Shown here: positions 32,409 through 41,633 of the stretch, one piece after another
Numbering within the stretch: position 1 is the first letter of the stretch
Layout of the letters: every line of letters begins with the position of its first letter
Assembly: GCA_021810905.1 (NCBI GenBank)
Contig: JAJZQH010000005.1
Coordinates: 62,001-126,000, forward strand
Source of the DNA: a bacterium
Lineage (GTDB): Bacteria; UBA10199; 2-02-FULL-44-16; JAAZCA01
DNA length: 64,000 bases
Direction: 5' to 3'
Made by a program: the position numbers and the translations under genes
The notes under the pieces: model-generated
What the model was told of the DNA's origin: nothing
What the model saw: only the letters and a program-made list of their open reading frames with translations
The model's database searches: none

Positions 32409-33989
32409 ATGGCAGAGATACCAAGGGTAAGCGAGTTGCTGAGAACCCTGATTCAGGATCCCCATGCGGATGGGGAGCTTGGCGATGAGTTCGTGACGCC
32501 GATGATCCGGGCGCTCGAATCTTCTCCACCGGATGAAATCAAAAAACGGGCGATGTTGGCGCGTGGATTGATGGATACGTCGAGCAGGAAGTTTCAGCCC
32601 CAAGCGTACCAGAGATTTCAAGACTACTGTAAACTGGTGCTGACGCAGGATTCATCCAATCCGCCTCCTCCCTCGCGGCTCGGTCAGCGAACGCTCGCCG
32701 ACGTGCTGGAGGGCCGTGTCGGACTCGGTGAGTTCGCAGCGGTTTTCTATTCGCACCTTTCAATTATTTCGACGCAGAACGGATTTCTGGATCTCCTCAG
32801 AAGTATCATGGCCGACTACCAACCGTTCCTCATGCTTGCATCCGGCGAGTCCATACCCGAGCTCTTTCCCCAGGTCTCTTCGCTTGGGGCGCTGCTCGCT
32901 GCGGGTTATCAATTGAGAGGCGAGGGCGACGAAGAGATGATGCGTCGGATGGAGATCCATATCAAATCCCAGCTTGCGCTTGCATGGGTCGCGCACGAGC
33001 TTCCGAAATTCGGTCATCCGATATTCGCGGATGAAAACGGCGGCCGCATTACGGCGCCGGAGGTGCAGCGTCTCGAGAGATTGATAAACGCCGCGTCTCT
33101 GGTCAGTGGCGACGGAAGGATACCGAGGTCGATAAACTACAACGAGGACTATAAGTGGGCCGTCGATCTCATCGCATTGGTGCGGGAGGCCGTACTCGCA
33201 ACGCAGATGAAACAGGATGAAGATACGGGCCGATCATATATCGTCAGATTCGACGACGCTACGGTACAACAGACTTTTGAGGACGCGATACCTTATCTTC
33301 CTGCGGGATTCGAATTCGCTGCCGCCGTGGTGGATTCCTTTATCGGCGACATTGAACGCGGAAGCGCTTTTGCAGAGCGATTGCTTTCCAGGGTTCCTAC
33401 GGCTCTCTGGAGCGTAGTGCCTGAAACTGATCGGGGCGTCTCCCGGGCCGACCTGCTCGAACGGCCGGCATACGACTGGCTCAAGCGCGCGATCCGTCTC
33501 GAATTTCAGGCTCGTTATTATTACGCCACGGGAAATTTACCGCTCGCGTCGCTTCGATTTCATCGCGCGTCACACGAACTCCGGCGCGGGATGATGGGAC
33601 CGCAGGGGGAAGTGGCGGCGGAACTCAGCGGGACGCTTTTTTCCATGGCAAATAGGCTTTATCACCAGCTGTCTGAAGAGGAACGCAGAAGTTCAAACGT
33701 ATCTCAACTCCTGTTCGCGCCGTTTGCCTGGGGTCATCCCGTGCGTTCTGTAAAATCGGATCCGCCCCTTGCGCCGGCACCGCTTAGCTCCAGCACCTCG
33801 TCAGGAGAGACAACGGAAGAATCTCCGCTCTATGCCGCAGTCATTGACGTTGCGGAAGGTACATCCGATGAGACAGCGGTCGCAGCAGAGGGATCGGCGC
33901 AGTCCGATCCGAATGAAGAAGACGCTTTTCCCGGGGGTGAGGAAGGAGCTAGAACGACCCTGACTTCCTTCAAGATTCCGGTGGCGTGA
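32409..33989 (+). CDS. unrecognised 526-residue protein
   Basis: Start at 32409 (MAEIPRVSELLRTLIQ) behind GAGG. No signal peptide or membrane segment. It is mainly helical in the first 430 residues, with blocks such as AVFYSHLSIISTQNGFLDLL and RAIRLEFQARYYYATGNLPL; the latter hints at TPR-like helices. The last 80 residues are Ser/Pro/Glu-rich and look disordered. I do not recognise a family. It is followed after seven bases by another unrecognised gene, so the two probably form an operon. Confidence 0.8.
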   Translation: MAEIPRVSELLRTLIQDPHADGELGDEFVTPMIRALESSPPDEIKKRAMLARGLMDTSSRKFQPQAYQRFQDYCKLVLTQDSSNPPPPSRLGQRTLADVLEGRVGLGEFAAVFYSHLSIISTQNGFLDLLRSIMADYQPFLMLASGESIPELFPQVSSLGALLAAGYQLRGEGDEEMMRRMEIHIKSQLALAWVAHELPKFGHPIFADENGGRITAPEVQRLERLINAASLVSGDGRIPRSINYNEDYKWAVDLIALVREAVLATQMKQDEDTGRSYIVRFDDATVQQTFEDAIPYLPAGFEFAAAVVDSFIGDIERGSAFAERLLSRVPTALWSVVPETDRGVSRADLLERPAYDWLKRAIRLEFQARYYYATGNLPLASLRFHRASHELRRGMMGPQGEVAAELSGTLFSMANRLYHQLSEEERRSSNVSQLLFAPFAWGHPVRSVKSDPPLAPAPLSSSTSSGETTEESPLYAAVIDVAEGTSDETAVAAEGSAQSDPNEEDAFPGGEEGARTTLTSFKIPVA

Positions 33990-33996
33990 GGTTTGT

Positions 33997-34839
33997 ATGT
34001 CGTCCGTATCAGGTAAACAATCTGCATCATTTTCCGAGTGGATTCTCTCGGCGCCGCCGTGGCACACTGGCGGACTGCACTGGTCCGAGCGCCCGCCGTT
34101 GAGCGAGGTCTTTTACTCGAAGAAAAACGCCCGGTTCGGAGTGGATGTCTCCAAAGCCCTGACCCTGGCGGTAGAGAAAAACGGATATCGCCTGGAAGAG
34201 GTGCGGCTCCTAAAGGAGCTCGCAGAAGGCAGTAGGAGAAGTCGGTTCAGTTGCGGAGCCATTGATGAATTGAACGCCTTTGCGCTCGCCGCCGTACTGG
34301 CGCATGATTTTTCGGACGAAGAGATCGACCGCAGGTCTTTTGCCGTCCTCCTGGGAGGCAAGTCGCAGGCAAAATCTATTGCGCCGTACTCGCTGCGCGT
34401 GGCGGATGCCGAGGAAATCATCGGCGCGCTCTCAACGCGCGGCTGGAAGCTCTGCGACGTAAACTTCGTATCGCAATTCCTGCGCAACGATCATGTGTCG
34501 TACGATGAAGCATCGCGCGACAGACTCGGCGATTTCTTTGCGGTGATGAGGTGCATGTGGAGCATAGGCGTGTGGCTCGGCGAGACCGCGCGGACTAGTC
34601 GTTCGGAAGCTGTTCCAAAGCCCAATGATATGAGCAATTTCGGCGTGATAGATCTGCCCGGAGTTGACGATGACGCTGCGCCTGCGGAGTCGGATGTGGA
34701 GCCGCTTGATACCGGCTCGCTGGAAGACGTCTTTCAACGCTCTGCCGACGACAATGCTGTCGCTGCTATGGAATCTGCTATCGCCGCGGCAGGGATAGAA
34801 ACTATCATGCAGCCGGACGTGGCAATTAAGTTTAAATAA
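33997..34839 (+). CDS. unrecognised 280-residue protein, partner of the preceding gene
   Basis: Starts at 33997 behind GTGAGG and follows the 526-residue protein gene directly. A soluble, mixed alpha/beta sequence (SEWILSAPPWHTGGLHWSER at the start; LTLAVEKNGYRLEEVRLLKE; LRVADAEEIIGALSTRGW) with an acidic, probably disordered C-terminal 70 residues ending in short helices. No known motif. The spacing and shared acidic tails suggest the pair work together. Function unknown. Confidence 0.78.
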   Translation: MSSVSGKQSASFSEWILSAPPWHTGGLHWSERPPLSEVFYSKKNARFGVDVSKALTLAVEKNGYRLEEVRLLKELAEGSRRSRFSCGAIDELNAFALAAVLAHDFSDEEIDRRSFAVLLGGKSQAKSIAPYSLRVADAEEIIGALSTRGWKLCDVNFVSQFLRNDHVSYDEASRDRLGDFFAVMRCMWSIGVWLGETARTSRSEAVPKPNDMSNFGVIDLPGVDDDAAPAESDVEPLDTGSLEDVFQRSADDNAVAAMESAIAAAGIETIMQPDVAIKFK

Positions 34840-34925
34840 CAGGAATGAGTGTGATGGTTATGACGTCAAAAGTGGATCTCATGCAATATGCCTCAGTTTT
34901 TTTCCTGTAGCAAAATTCCGAAAAA

Positions 34926-35618
34926 ATGTGCCATGCTCCCTGCGTGCAGCGTAGCCTCATTCAGCTCTCGTTAAGATTTCTCGGCGATCTCGCCTATCCG
35001 CCAAAATGTCCACTCTGCGATTCGTTCGTGCAGTCGCGAGATTCCGCCTGCCCTCAATGCGAGCCTTATATCCAGCGCTTCCGTTCGGATGCGCACATCG
35101 AACTACCCGGCCGCATATGGATCTCATACGCCAGGTCGTGCTTTGCCTACGACGGCCGCGTGCGCGATGCGCTCCAGGCGATGAAATACTCGAAGCGTCT
35201 CGATCTCGCGAGATTCTTCGGAAGGGAGATGGCGAGCGAGGCGCGCGAAATGGGCCCCTTCGACCTGCTCGCCTGCGTGCCGATGGCCTGTGCGCGCATA
35301 CGCGGCCGCGGCTACAACCCCGCGGCGCTGCTCTCCCGCGCGGTTGCGAAATCCTGCGGTGTTCCTTTTGCGCCGGGAGTGCTGCGGCGGTCGAGGGACG
35401 CGGCCCCTCAGGTGGGGCTCCCGCGCGAGGAGAGGGTGCGAAACGTTGTTGGCGCCTTCGAGGTCTCGCGCGCTGCAGACGCACGAATCGACGGCGCAAG
35501 GGTGCTCTTGATCGACGACGTGCTCACCACCGGCGCCACTGCCAACGACTGCGCGAGGGCGCTCTCAAAGGCAGGTGCGGATGAGATTTGTGTATTGACC
35601 GCAGCAAGGGCACTCTAG
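34926..35618 (+). CDS. comF: ComF-family phosphoribosyltransferase-like protein
   Basis: A 230-residue ComF homologue. The N-terminal double zinc finger (CPLC then CPQC, about 24-42) and the C-terminal type I phosphoribosyltransferase motif VLLIDDVLTTGATAND (about 193-208) are both intact; GRGYNPAALLSRAVAK is also typical. ComF acts in DNA uptake in naturally competent bacteria but is widespread, and its reaction is unsettled. No other competence gene is in the window. The ATG at 34926 lacks a clear SD. Confidence 0.92.
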   Translation: MCHAPCVQRSLIQLSLRFLGDLAYPPKCPLCDSFVQSRDSACPQCEPYIQRFRSDAHIELPGRIWISYARSCFAYDGRVRDALQAMKYSKRLDLARFFGREMASEAREMGPFDLLACVPMACARIRGRGYNPAALLSRAVAKSCGVPFAPGVLRRSRDAAPQVGLPREERVRNVVGAFEVSRAADARIDGARVLLIDDVLTTGATANDCARALSKAGADEICVLTAARAL

Positions 35619-35682
35619 CGGCACATATTATTTGACGTTCAGGGGTGCTGCTGCTATCCTATTGTAAATTCAAGGGAATCTC

Positions 35683-36489
35683 ATGAGCGACACCATTGCT
35701 GTCATCAGCGATATCGCCAGAAAAGCGGGCAGGATCCAGATGGAATGCCTGGGCCGTGCCCTGCGCATCGAATACAAGGGCGTCATCGACATCGTCACCG
35801 ACGTGGATCGCCGCTGCGAGGAGATGATCCTCTCCGAACTCGGGCGCCACTTTCCCGGCGATGAAATACTGGCTGAAGAGGGCGGCGTGCGCAGCGGCAA
35901 TGCGGCGCGGCGCTGGATAGTCGACCCGCTGGACGGTACCGTGAACTTCGCTCACGGGTTTCCGTTTTTCTGCGTCTCCATTGCACTCGAAGAAGATGGA
36001 GAATTGGCGGCCGGCGCGATCTTCGACCCGAATCGCGACGAGCTCTTCACCGCGGAGAAGGGGAAGGGCGCGCAGCTAAACGGAAAGCGGATGCAGGTGT
36101 CGACTATTCCCGAGCTCAACAAGGCCATGCTCGCTACGGGCTTTGCATACAACGTACGCGAAGTGGAGAGGCTGGACAATCTGGACAACTTCGGAAATTT
36201 TGTGAAGCGCGCTTGCGCGGTGCGCAGGCCCGGCTCCGCTGCGATCGATCTCGCGTGGCTCGCGTGCGGTCGGATAGACGGTTTCTGGGAGCTCTTTCTC
36301 AAACCGTGGGACATCGCCGCGGGCGTGCTGATCATCCGCGAGGCGGGTGGCAGGGTCACTTCTTTCAACGGCGGCCCGCTCGACATCTTCGGCACCGAAA
36401 TCCTGGCCTCAAACGGATTGATCCACGAGGAGATGCAGGAGGTGTTGAAAATTCGTGAATCGTGCATCGTGGATCGTGGGTCGTCATAA
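35683..36489 (+). CDS. inositol monophosphatase family protein (SuhB-like)
   Basis: A 268-residue Mg-dependent, Li-sensitive phosphatase fold: LAEEGG, WIVDPLDGTVNFAHG (metal-binding DPLDGT) and PWDIAAGVLIIREAGG are all present. Substrate could be inositol phosphate, NADP or fructose bisphosphate; SuhB in E. coli also acts with the ribosomal-RNA antitermination complex. The last dozen residues (after MQEVLK) are encoded by the left arm of a heptad repeat, which also supplies the stop codon, so the native C-terminus has been replaced. Confidence 0.92.
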   Translation: MSDTIAVISDIARKAGRIQMECLGRALRIEYKGVIDIVTDVDRRCEEMILSELGRHFPGDEILAEEGGVRSGNAARRWIVDPLDGTVNFAHGFPFFCVSIALEEDGELAAGAIFDPNRDELFTAEKGKGAQLNGKRMQVSTIPELNKAMLATGFAYNVREVERLDNLDNFGNFVKRACAVRRPGSAAIDLAWLACGRIDGFWELFLKPWDIAAGVLIIREAGGRVTSFNGGPLDIFGTEILASNGLIHEEMQEVLKIRESCIVDRGSS

Positions 36490-36533
36490 CCCGGCGGTCT
36501 TACGATTCACGAATCACGAATCACGAATCACGA
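36450..36533. repeat. inverted heptad array, CACGAAT word, between suhB-like and TPR genes
   Basis: The left arm 36450-36485 (ATTCGTGAATCGTGCATCG...) and right arm 36502-36533 (ATTCACGAATCACGAATCA...) are complementary with a seven-base period, separated by a 16-bp loop. The left arm contains the 3' end of the upstream gene. The right arm ends seven bases before the next ATG and provides its leader (CACGAGG). Confidence 0.88.
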
Positions 36534-36540
36534 GGTTTTT

Positions 36541-37254
36541 ATGATCGATCCCAATAAAAAAGAGCCGCTGCCGGTGAACGCCTCCGACGTCTGCTACCGC
36601 GCGTTCGAACTCATCGCCACAAAGCAGTACGCCGACGCGGAAAAACTGCTCGCGCTCAACATGTCGCGCACTGACGACGACGCTTCCATTGCGCTCTATC
36701 ATTCGGTGATGGGCGTGCTCTTTAAAGTGCAGGGCGAATACAAATCGGCGTGGAAGCATTACCAGCGCGCCGAGAAACTCCTGCCCGAAGACCCGGCGCT
36801 CAAGATCATCTCCGCGCGCCTGCTCATCGAGCAGTTTGCCGAGTACGATCAGGCGATAAAAAAGGCGAAGAAGGTCCTCGAGCTGATACCGGGCAACCCG
36901 GTTTTTGCGCATCAGGCCTGCACGACCATGGGGCTCGCGTATTTCAAGAAGAGCGATCGCCGCAAGGCCGTCGAGATGCTCAAGGCATCGTGTGGAGAAG
37001 ACTTCAGGGGCTTCGTCTCCGCAAAGAACATCGACTTCGCGCTCGTGGAGGTCCTGCTCAGGCGCGAGATCGGGCTCGCCGAGTGCCGCGAGTTTCTTTC
37101 AAAGGCGCTGGCGTTTGCGCAGGGCACGGCCGAGGACGCTTACGTGAAGTTGATAGCAAAGATGCTCGCCGCGTTCGACGAGGAAAATCCTGCGGTGGCC
37201 GAAGCCGCGCCGGACGAGCCGACCGAATCGAGGGATATTACCGAAGGGATATGA
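36541..37254 (+). CDS. TPR-repeat protein
   Basis: A 237-residue soluble protein with tetratricopeptide-like helices: ADAEKLLALNMSRTDDDASI, VMGVLFKVQGEYKSAWKHYQ, AKKVLELIPGNPVFAHQACT and MGLAYFKKSDRRKAVEML. No signal peptide and no catalytic motif. It is followed five bases later by the TatD-radical SAM gene, so it is probably co-expressed with it. Its upstream region is the right arm of a heptad repeat. Function unknown beyond protein binding. Confidence 0.85.
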   Translation: MIDPNKKEPLPVNASDVCYRAFELIATKQYADAEKLLALNMSRTDDDASIALYHSVMGVLFKVQGEYKSAWKHYQRAEKLLPEDPALKIISARLLIEQFAEYDQAIKKAKKVLELIPGNPVFAHQACTTMGLAYFKKSDRRKAVEMLKASCGEDFRGFVSAKNIDFALVEVLLRREIGLAECREFLSKALAFAQGTAEDAYVKLIAKMLAAFDEENPAVAEAAPDEPTESRDITEGI

Positions 37255-37258
37255 AACA

Positions 37259-38653
37259 GTGTCTACCAAACCCGCACTGATCGATACGCACGCCCACCTC
37301 ACCCAAAAAGATTTCGACGCCGACCGCGCGGACGTCCTCGCACGCGCGTGGGACGCGGGCCTCGAGGCGATAATCACGGTGGGCGCCGGCGACAAGTTCG
37401 AAGGCAACGAGGCTGCGGTTCGGCTCGCGGAGACGGACGAGCGCATCTTCGCCACGGTGGGCGTGCATCCGCACGATGCCGACGCCATGGACGAAAGCTG
37501 GATCGCGCGGCTGGAGGAGTTGTCCTCGCATCCTCGCGTGGTCGCGATAGGCGAGATCGGGCTAGATTATCATTATAATTTTTCGAATCCCGAGCGGCAG
37601 CGCGAGGTCTTCCGCAAGATGATCGAGCTGGCCTGCCGCGTGAACAAGCCCATAGTCATACACGACCGGGATGCGCATGACGACGTGATGAAGATCGTCG
37701 CTGAGGTCGGCATGCCGGAGCGCGGGGGAATCTTCCACTGCTTTTCCGGAGATCTCGAGTTGGCCGAGCGCGTCGTTGAGAAGGGCTTCTATATCTCAGT
37801 GCCAGGCGTTGTGACATTCAAGAAGGCGGTGAAGCTGCATGAGGTGGTGACTCAGATTTCGCTGGAATCCCTTGTTCTGGAGACGGATTGCCCGTTCCTG
37901 GCGCCCGAGCCGCACAGGGGCAGGCGCAACGAACCCGCGTTCGTCGCTCTCGTCGCTTCGATGCTCGCGAAGATCAAGGACCTCGCACTGGAAGACGTTG
38001 CGCGCGTGACCACGCTGGCCGCGCGCCGCGCGTTCATGCTGCCCGGCGGGGAGCTCGTGCCGAGCATCGCGTACCGCATACGCAATTCGCTGTATCTCAA
38101 CATCACCAATCACTGCAACATGGCCTGCGGCTTCTGTCCCAAGTTCACGGACTTTGAGGTGAAGGGATATTATCTCAAGCTCCCTCACGAACCGTCGGTC
38201 GAGCAGATCTTTCAGGCGATGGGGCAGCCCGAGCAGTTCGATGAAGTGGTCTTCTGCGGATACGGCGAACCCACGCTCAGGCTCGAGGTGCTCAAGATCA
38301 TCGCGGCGCGGATGAAGGAGCGTGGGGTGGAGCGCGTGCGCCTCAACACGGACGGACTTGCAAACTTGGTCTACGGACGCAACGTGCTCCCGGAACTCAA
38401 GGGTATCATCGATGCGGTATCAATATCGCTCAATGCGCCGGATGCTGAGTTCCATGAAAAGGTTTGCCCATCAAGATTCGGAGTGGCGGCGTACGATGCG
38501 GTTTGCGCATTTATCCGCGAGGCAAAAGAATATATTCCCGACGTCGTGGCGACGGTAGTCGCAGTGCCGGGCCTTGATATCGATGCCTGCCGCCGAAGGG
38601 CGAAAGAACTCGGAGTCCCGCTGAGGATAAGGGAATACATGAACGTGGGGTGA
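37259..38653 (+). CDS. TatD-family nuclease fused to a TatD-linked radical SAM domain
   Basis: A 464-residue fusion with a GTG start behind GAAGGGA. Residues 1-265 are a complete TatD hydrolase: DTHAHL, GEIGLDYHYN, FHCFSGDLELAERVV, and LVLETDCPFLAPEPHRG hold the metal ligands. Residues 275-464 are a short radical SAM domain with the cluster motif CNMACGFC (CxxxCxxC), GYGEPTLR and SISLNAP. A separate radical SAM protein is often encoded beside tatD (the tatD-linked rSAM family); here they are one chain. TatD proteins are 3'-5' DNases or D-aminoacyl deacylase-like; what the radical SAM part does is not known to me. Confidence 0.92.
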   Translation: MSTKPALIDTHAHLTQKDFDADRADVLARAWDAGLEAIITVGAGDKFEGNEAAVRLAETDERIFATVGVHPHDADAMDESWIARLEELSSHPRVVAIGEIGLDYHYNFSNPERQREVFRKMIELACRVNKPIVIHDRDAHDDVMKIVAEVGMPERGGIFHCFSGDLELAERVVEKGFYISVPGVVTFKKAVKLHEVVTQISLESLVLETDCPFLAPEPHRGRRNEPAFVALVASMLAKIKDLALEDVARVTTLAARRAFMLPGGELVPSIAYRIRNSLYLNITNHCNMACGFCPKFTDFEVKGYYLKLPHEPSVEQIFQAMGQPEQFDEVVFCGYGEPTLRLEVLKIIAARMKERGVERVRLNTDGLANLVYGRNVLPELKGIIDAVSISLNAPDAEFHEKVCPSRFGVAAYDAVCAFIREAKEYIPDVVATVVAVPGLDIDACRRRAKELGVPLRIREYMNVG

Positions 38654-38760
38654 GTTGTTCTTTCGTGAAATCGTTGACGGTAAAAGCGAAACAGAGTGGT
38701 ATTTCCCATTGCACTGGACGGTTAAAGCTTATAAAGACCAAACATGGGGATAGGTCTCGA

Positions 38761-38782
38761 AAGGGGCCTAGTCCCTTTTTTT
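38761..38782 (+). terminator. terminator-like hairpin in the leader of the 584-residue gene
   Basis: AAGGG/CCCTT with loop GCCTAGT followed by seven T. It may end the upstream operon or act as an attenuator for the following gene, which starts 35 bp later. Confidence 0.6.
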
Positions 38783-38816
38783 GTTTGGAACATAAAAACT
38801 CTGATCAGGAGGCGCT

Positions 38817-40571
38817 ATGGGTATCTTCACAGCTGATCTCAATGTTTTGGCCATGCCGGGCCCTTCGCAATGGAGCACTGAACAAGCCTTTGCAGCTGAC
38901 TCAGATGAGCAAACGATCGTGGAGCTCAACACGGAGACTCTCCTGGATGGTTTCCAGCCGAGTCCTGAGGCTGGCGTGCCATTGGTGCCTGTCGTGGAAA
39001 ACACGGGAAATTTTTTACGACCGAAATATGGTTTGAGGCGGGCGCCACTCGCTGACGGAGATGTGTGGAAGGGTTTTCAAAAAACAAAGAAAATGCTCCG
39101 ATCAGGGATCGAACGGTCTTATCCTGATGAAGCGGATGCAAATCTCTTGTGGCGGGATGATACGAAAACGGGCGACTTCTTGGGACAGATCACGCCTGAT
39201 CGTACGCCGTCAGGGTGGGGCTTCTTATTGAACAGGCGCGCAATCGGTCAGAAAGGATTTCCATGGTTGGCTTTAAAAGACCAGAATTCCGGCAGGACTC
39301 ATGAGATCATTTTTGATCCATACAGGTGTAGTGTACGTACCGGCTGGGATACCAGCCGCGCGTTGGTTATACAGTCCGCTGAATCTGTCGAGCGTCTGGG
39401 AATCGTGGGAGCCGCATATATGTTTCTCATCCGTGACTCGGCAGTGATTCAGCATCTCCTGGGTGTGAAGCATTTTGATGTGGCTGCGATGGTTCGCGCC
39501 GCAATCGATCTCGTGCATAAAAGCGGTCAGTTTACCGGTAGTGGTGTTATGGAAGGGCTCTGCATCGCATTGAATGGAAGGGAATATCGTATCGATCGGA
39601 ATGGTTCGGAGATATTTATACCGGACGAATTCGTAATCGACGATCAGTCCACGGTCAGGGTGTTTTCAGATACAATGGCTGCTTCTGACTACGAGTATAA
39701 GCCCGCGTATAGTCTCGAATTCGGAAAAGATTGTAGCTTCAAGATGGAAATTGCATCTCCAGATGGAGGCCCATTTCCGCTCGCGGGTCTTCTCCGCAAA
39801 GCCTTGTGGGAACCATTGTCTCGGAACGGGGCCTTGTTCAACGCCCTGGATCATCTTCGACCGCTCGTAGTCGATAGATCAACATTCGAAGGCATCCGGA
39901 AATTTTCTACACTCGATGAACTCCTCGCGTACTTGAGCATGCCTGAACAAGAGCTTACTCGGAAGGAAAACTCATTTGTCGACCAGAATGGAAAACGCGT
40001 TGCTAATATCAGAGAAGTGGTCGACGCTGAAGGTACGAAATACACAGTGATCGCCGTCTCCTCCTGGAAGGATATCAGGCCGGGAGGTCGTGCCGATTTT
40101 TATCGCAACGACTTTTCTGCAATATACACTTTTGGCAAGGATGGTGCTCTGATCGAGACAAAGGTGGAGCAGGATCTCTCCCACATGACGCCGTTACACA
40201 TCGGGTTTGGTTCGTATGCGATCTTTGGAGGTCCTGCGTACAATTCTGAGACTGTGAAAAACGCTACGATTGATGTCTCAAACGAGTCGGGTGCGGTTCC
40301 GATCACAATTATTTCTCCTGAAGTTTTGGAACTGACATTTGATAGCATTACAGCTGAAGGAAAATATCCTGACCTTCCAGATGCGCTTCTGAGGAAAATG
40401 ATTTTCAACGCCTTGATTTCATGGCGAGGCATGACAGAGGCTGAGAGGAAGAGGGAATTCGAATTAGATGGAGTGAGAGGCGCCGCGAAATCGCTCTTGT
40501 CTGAAGGCTGTATTTATTATCCCTATATATATAGGGATATCCAGCGGCAGATGAGCGAGAATAACTCGTGA
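38817..40571 (+). CDS. unrecognised 584-residue protein of foreign appearance
   Basis: Starts at 38817 behind CAGGAGG. No signal peptide or membrane segment. The sequence is mixed alpha/beta with blocks such as PSGWGFLLNRRAIGQKGF, VVDAEGTKYTVIAVSSWKDI and RKMIFNALISWRGMTEAERK; none belongs to a family I know. Its codon use is more AT-rich than the preceding housekeeping genes, and it stands alone between two terminators, which suggests acquisition. Function unknown. Confidence 0.75.
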   Translation: MGIFTADLNVLAMPGPSQWSTEQAFAADSDEQTIVELNTETLLDGFQPSPEAGVPLVPVVENTGNFLRPKYGLRRAPLADGDVWKGFQKTKKMLRSGIERSYPDEADANLLWRDDTKTGDFLGQITPDRTPSGWGFLLNRRAIGQKGFPWLALKDQNSGRTHEIIFDPYRCSVRTGWDTSRALVIQSAESVERLGIVGAAYMFLIRDSAVIQHLLGVKHFDVAAMVRAAIDLVHKSGQFTGSGVMEGLCIALNGREYRIDRNGSEIFIPDEFVIDDQSTVRVFSDTMAASDYEYKPAYSLEFGKDCSFKMEIASPDGGPFPLAGLLRKALWEPLSRNGALFNALDHLRPLVVDRSTFEGIRKFSTLDELLAYLSMPEQELTRKENSFVDQNGKRVANIREVVDAEGTKYTVIAVSSWKDIRPGGRADFYRNDFSAIYTFGKDGALIETKVEQDLSHMTPLHIGFGSYAIFGGPAYNSETVKNATIDVSNESGAVPITIISPEVLELTFDSITAEGKYPDLPDALLRKMIFNALISWRGMTEAERKREFELDGVRGAAKSLLSEGCIYYPYIYRDIQRQMSENNS

Positions 40572-40620
40572 TCGTGTTGGTCATTCCCGGGCCGCAGGAA
40601 TGGCGGATGACGAAAAAATG

Positions 40621-40650
40621 AAGCCCCGGCCTTTCGACCGGGGCTTCTTA
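40621..40650. terminator. bidirectional terminator
   Basis: Stem AAGCCCCGG/CCGGGGCTT, A-run on the left and TTCTT on the right. It separates the 584-residue gene from the convergent barrel gene. Confidence 0.9.
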
Positions 40651-40675
40651 CAACTCCCCCATCCGCCTTCAGAAT

Positions 40676-41473
40676 TTAGAAGTGCCAGCCTACGAGGCCC
40701 AGCAGCACGGCCTGCAGATTCGTTCCTCCATCTATGATCTTCGTGTTCGGCGTGCCGCGAACCGTCTTGTAGACCGCCTTCTGGAAGATCACGTTTTCGG
40801 TAAAGTCGATCGCGAAGAACAAACCCTTCCATACATAGAATTCGGTGCCAGCGCCAAAGCCTATGCCGCCGCCGACCGAGCCGGTCTTGTTGCCATCGCC
40901 GTTTGCGTTGACGTAGAGGCCATGCGCAGTGCCGCCGAGTTTGAGGTACGGGATGATCTTGACGCCGGATGGCTGCCAGCTCGCGCGGGTGAAATAGGGA
41001 AGCGTGGCGCGCGCGAAGAGCGAGATGTCGAGCGCATGCTCGCGGCCGTCCTCAACCGGTGTGTCCACGCCTCCGTCGCCGACGGTGTCGGTCGCAAAGC
41101 CGTAGGTCATCTGCAGCATCGGGCCGATCCAGTCGGCGATATCCCAGCCGAACGTGATACCGACCGCCGGATCGAGCTTGCCGTCGAATTTTCTGTTGGT
41201 GAGCAGGTTCGTGTCGTTGGTGGCCTGCATGAACCCGCCGTGCGCCGCGAGGTAGGGGCCTTTGTGCCAGCCCTTATCCGGGAATTCCGGCTTTGGATCT
41301 TTTTCCTTTTTCTCAGGCTTTGCCGATTCCGTCGTGTCGCGCTGCGCGGGTTCTTCGTATTTGGCGCCTGACGATTTTTCGGCCTTGTACTTGTTGGCCG
41401 CGGCCAGCGCGGGGCTGGACGCGAACATCACTGCCACTGCCGCTGCAAACGCACCTATCACGATTTTTTTCAT
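40676..41473 (-). CDS. outer-membrane beta-barrel protein
   Basis: A 265-residue exported protein; I start at 41473 (MKKIVIGAFAAAVAVMFASS, signal peptide cut near ALAAA), behind GAGGGGCGAG. A Lys/Glu-rich linker (EKKEKDPKPEFPDKG) precedes amphipathic strands (GPYLAAHGGFMQATNDTNLL, PAVGITFGWDIADWIGPML, GGGIGFGAGTEFYVWKGLFF) and an aromatic C-terminus (LVGWHF). This is an OmpA/OmpW-like eight- to ten-stranded barrel. Ligand unknown. Confidence 0.82.
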   Translation of the reverse strand: MKKIVIGAFAAAVAVMFASSPALAAANKYKAEKSSGAKYEEPAQRDTTESAKPEKKEKDPKPEFPDKGWHKGPYLAAHGGFMQATNDTNLLTNRKFDGKLDPAVGITFGWDIADWIGPMLQMTYGFATDTVGDGGVDTPVEDGREHALDISLFARATLPYFTRASWQPSGVKIIPYLKLGGTAHGLYVNANGDGNKTGSVGGGIGFGAGTEFYVWKGLFFAIDFTENVIFQKAVYKTVRGTPNTKIIDGGTNLQAVLLGLVGWHF

Positions 41474-41633
41474 TCGCTCGCCCCTCGTGAGATCCGTGCC
41501 TTCATTGATTATTCTCTCTAACAATTCTGAAAGCGTGTCAAGTAAGCGATTTAAATATCTTTTTAAGGCCAAGAAATCGTGGACAAAGCCGCCGTGATCC
41601 GTTATGAAACACCGCTTTCCGGCCTGCCCGCTC

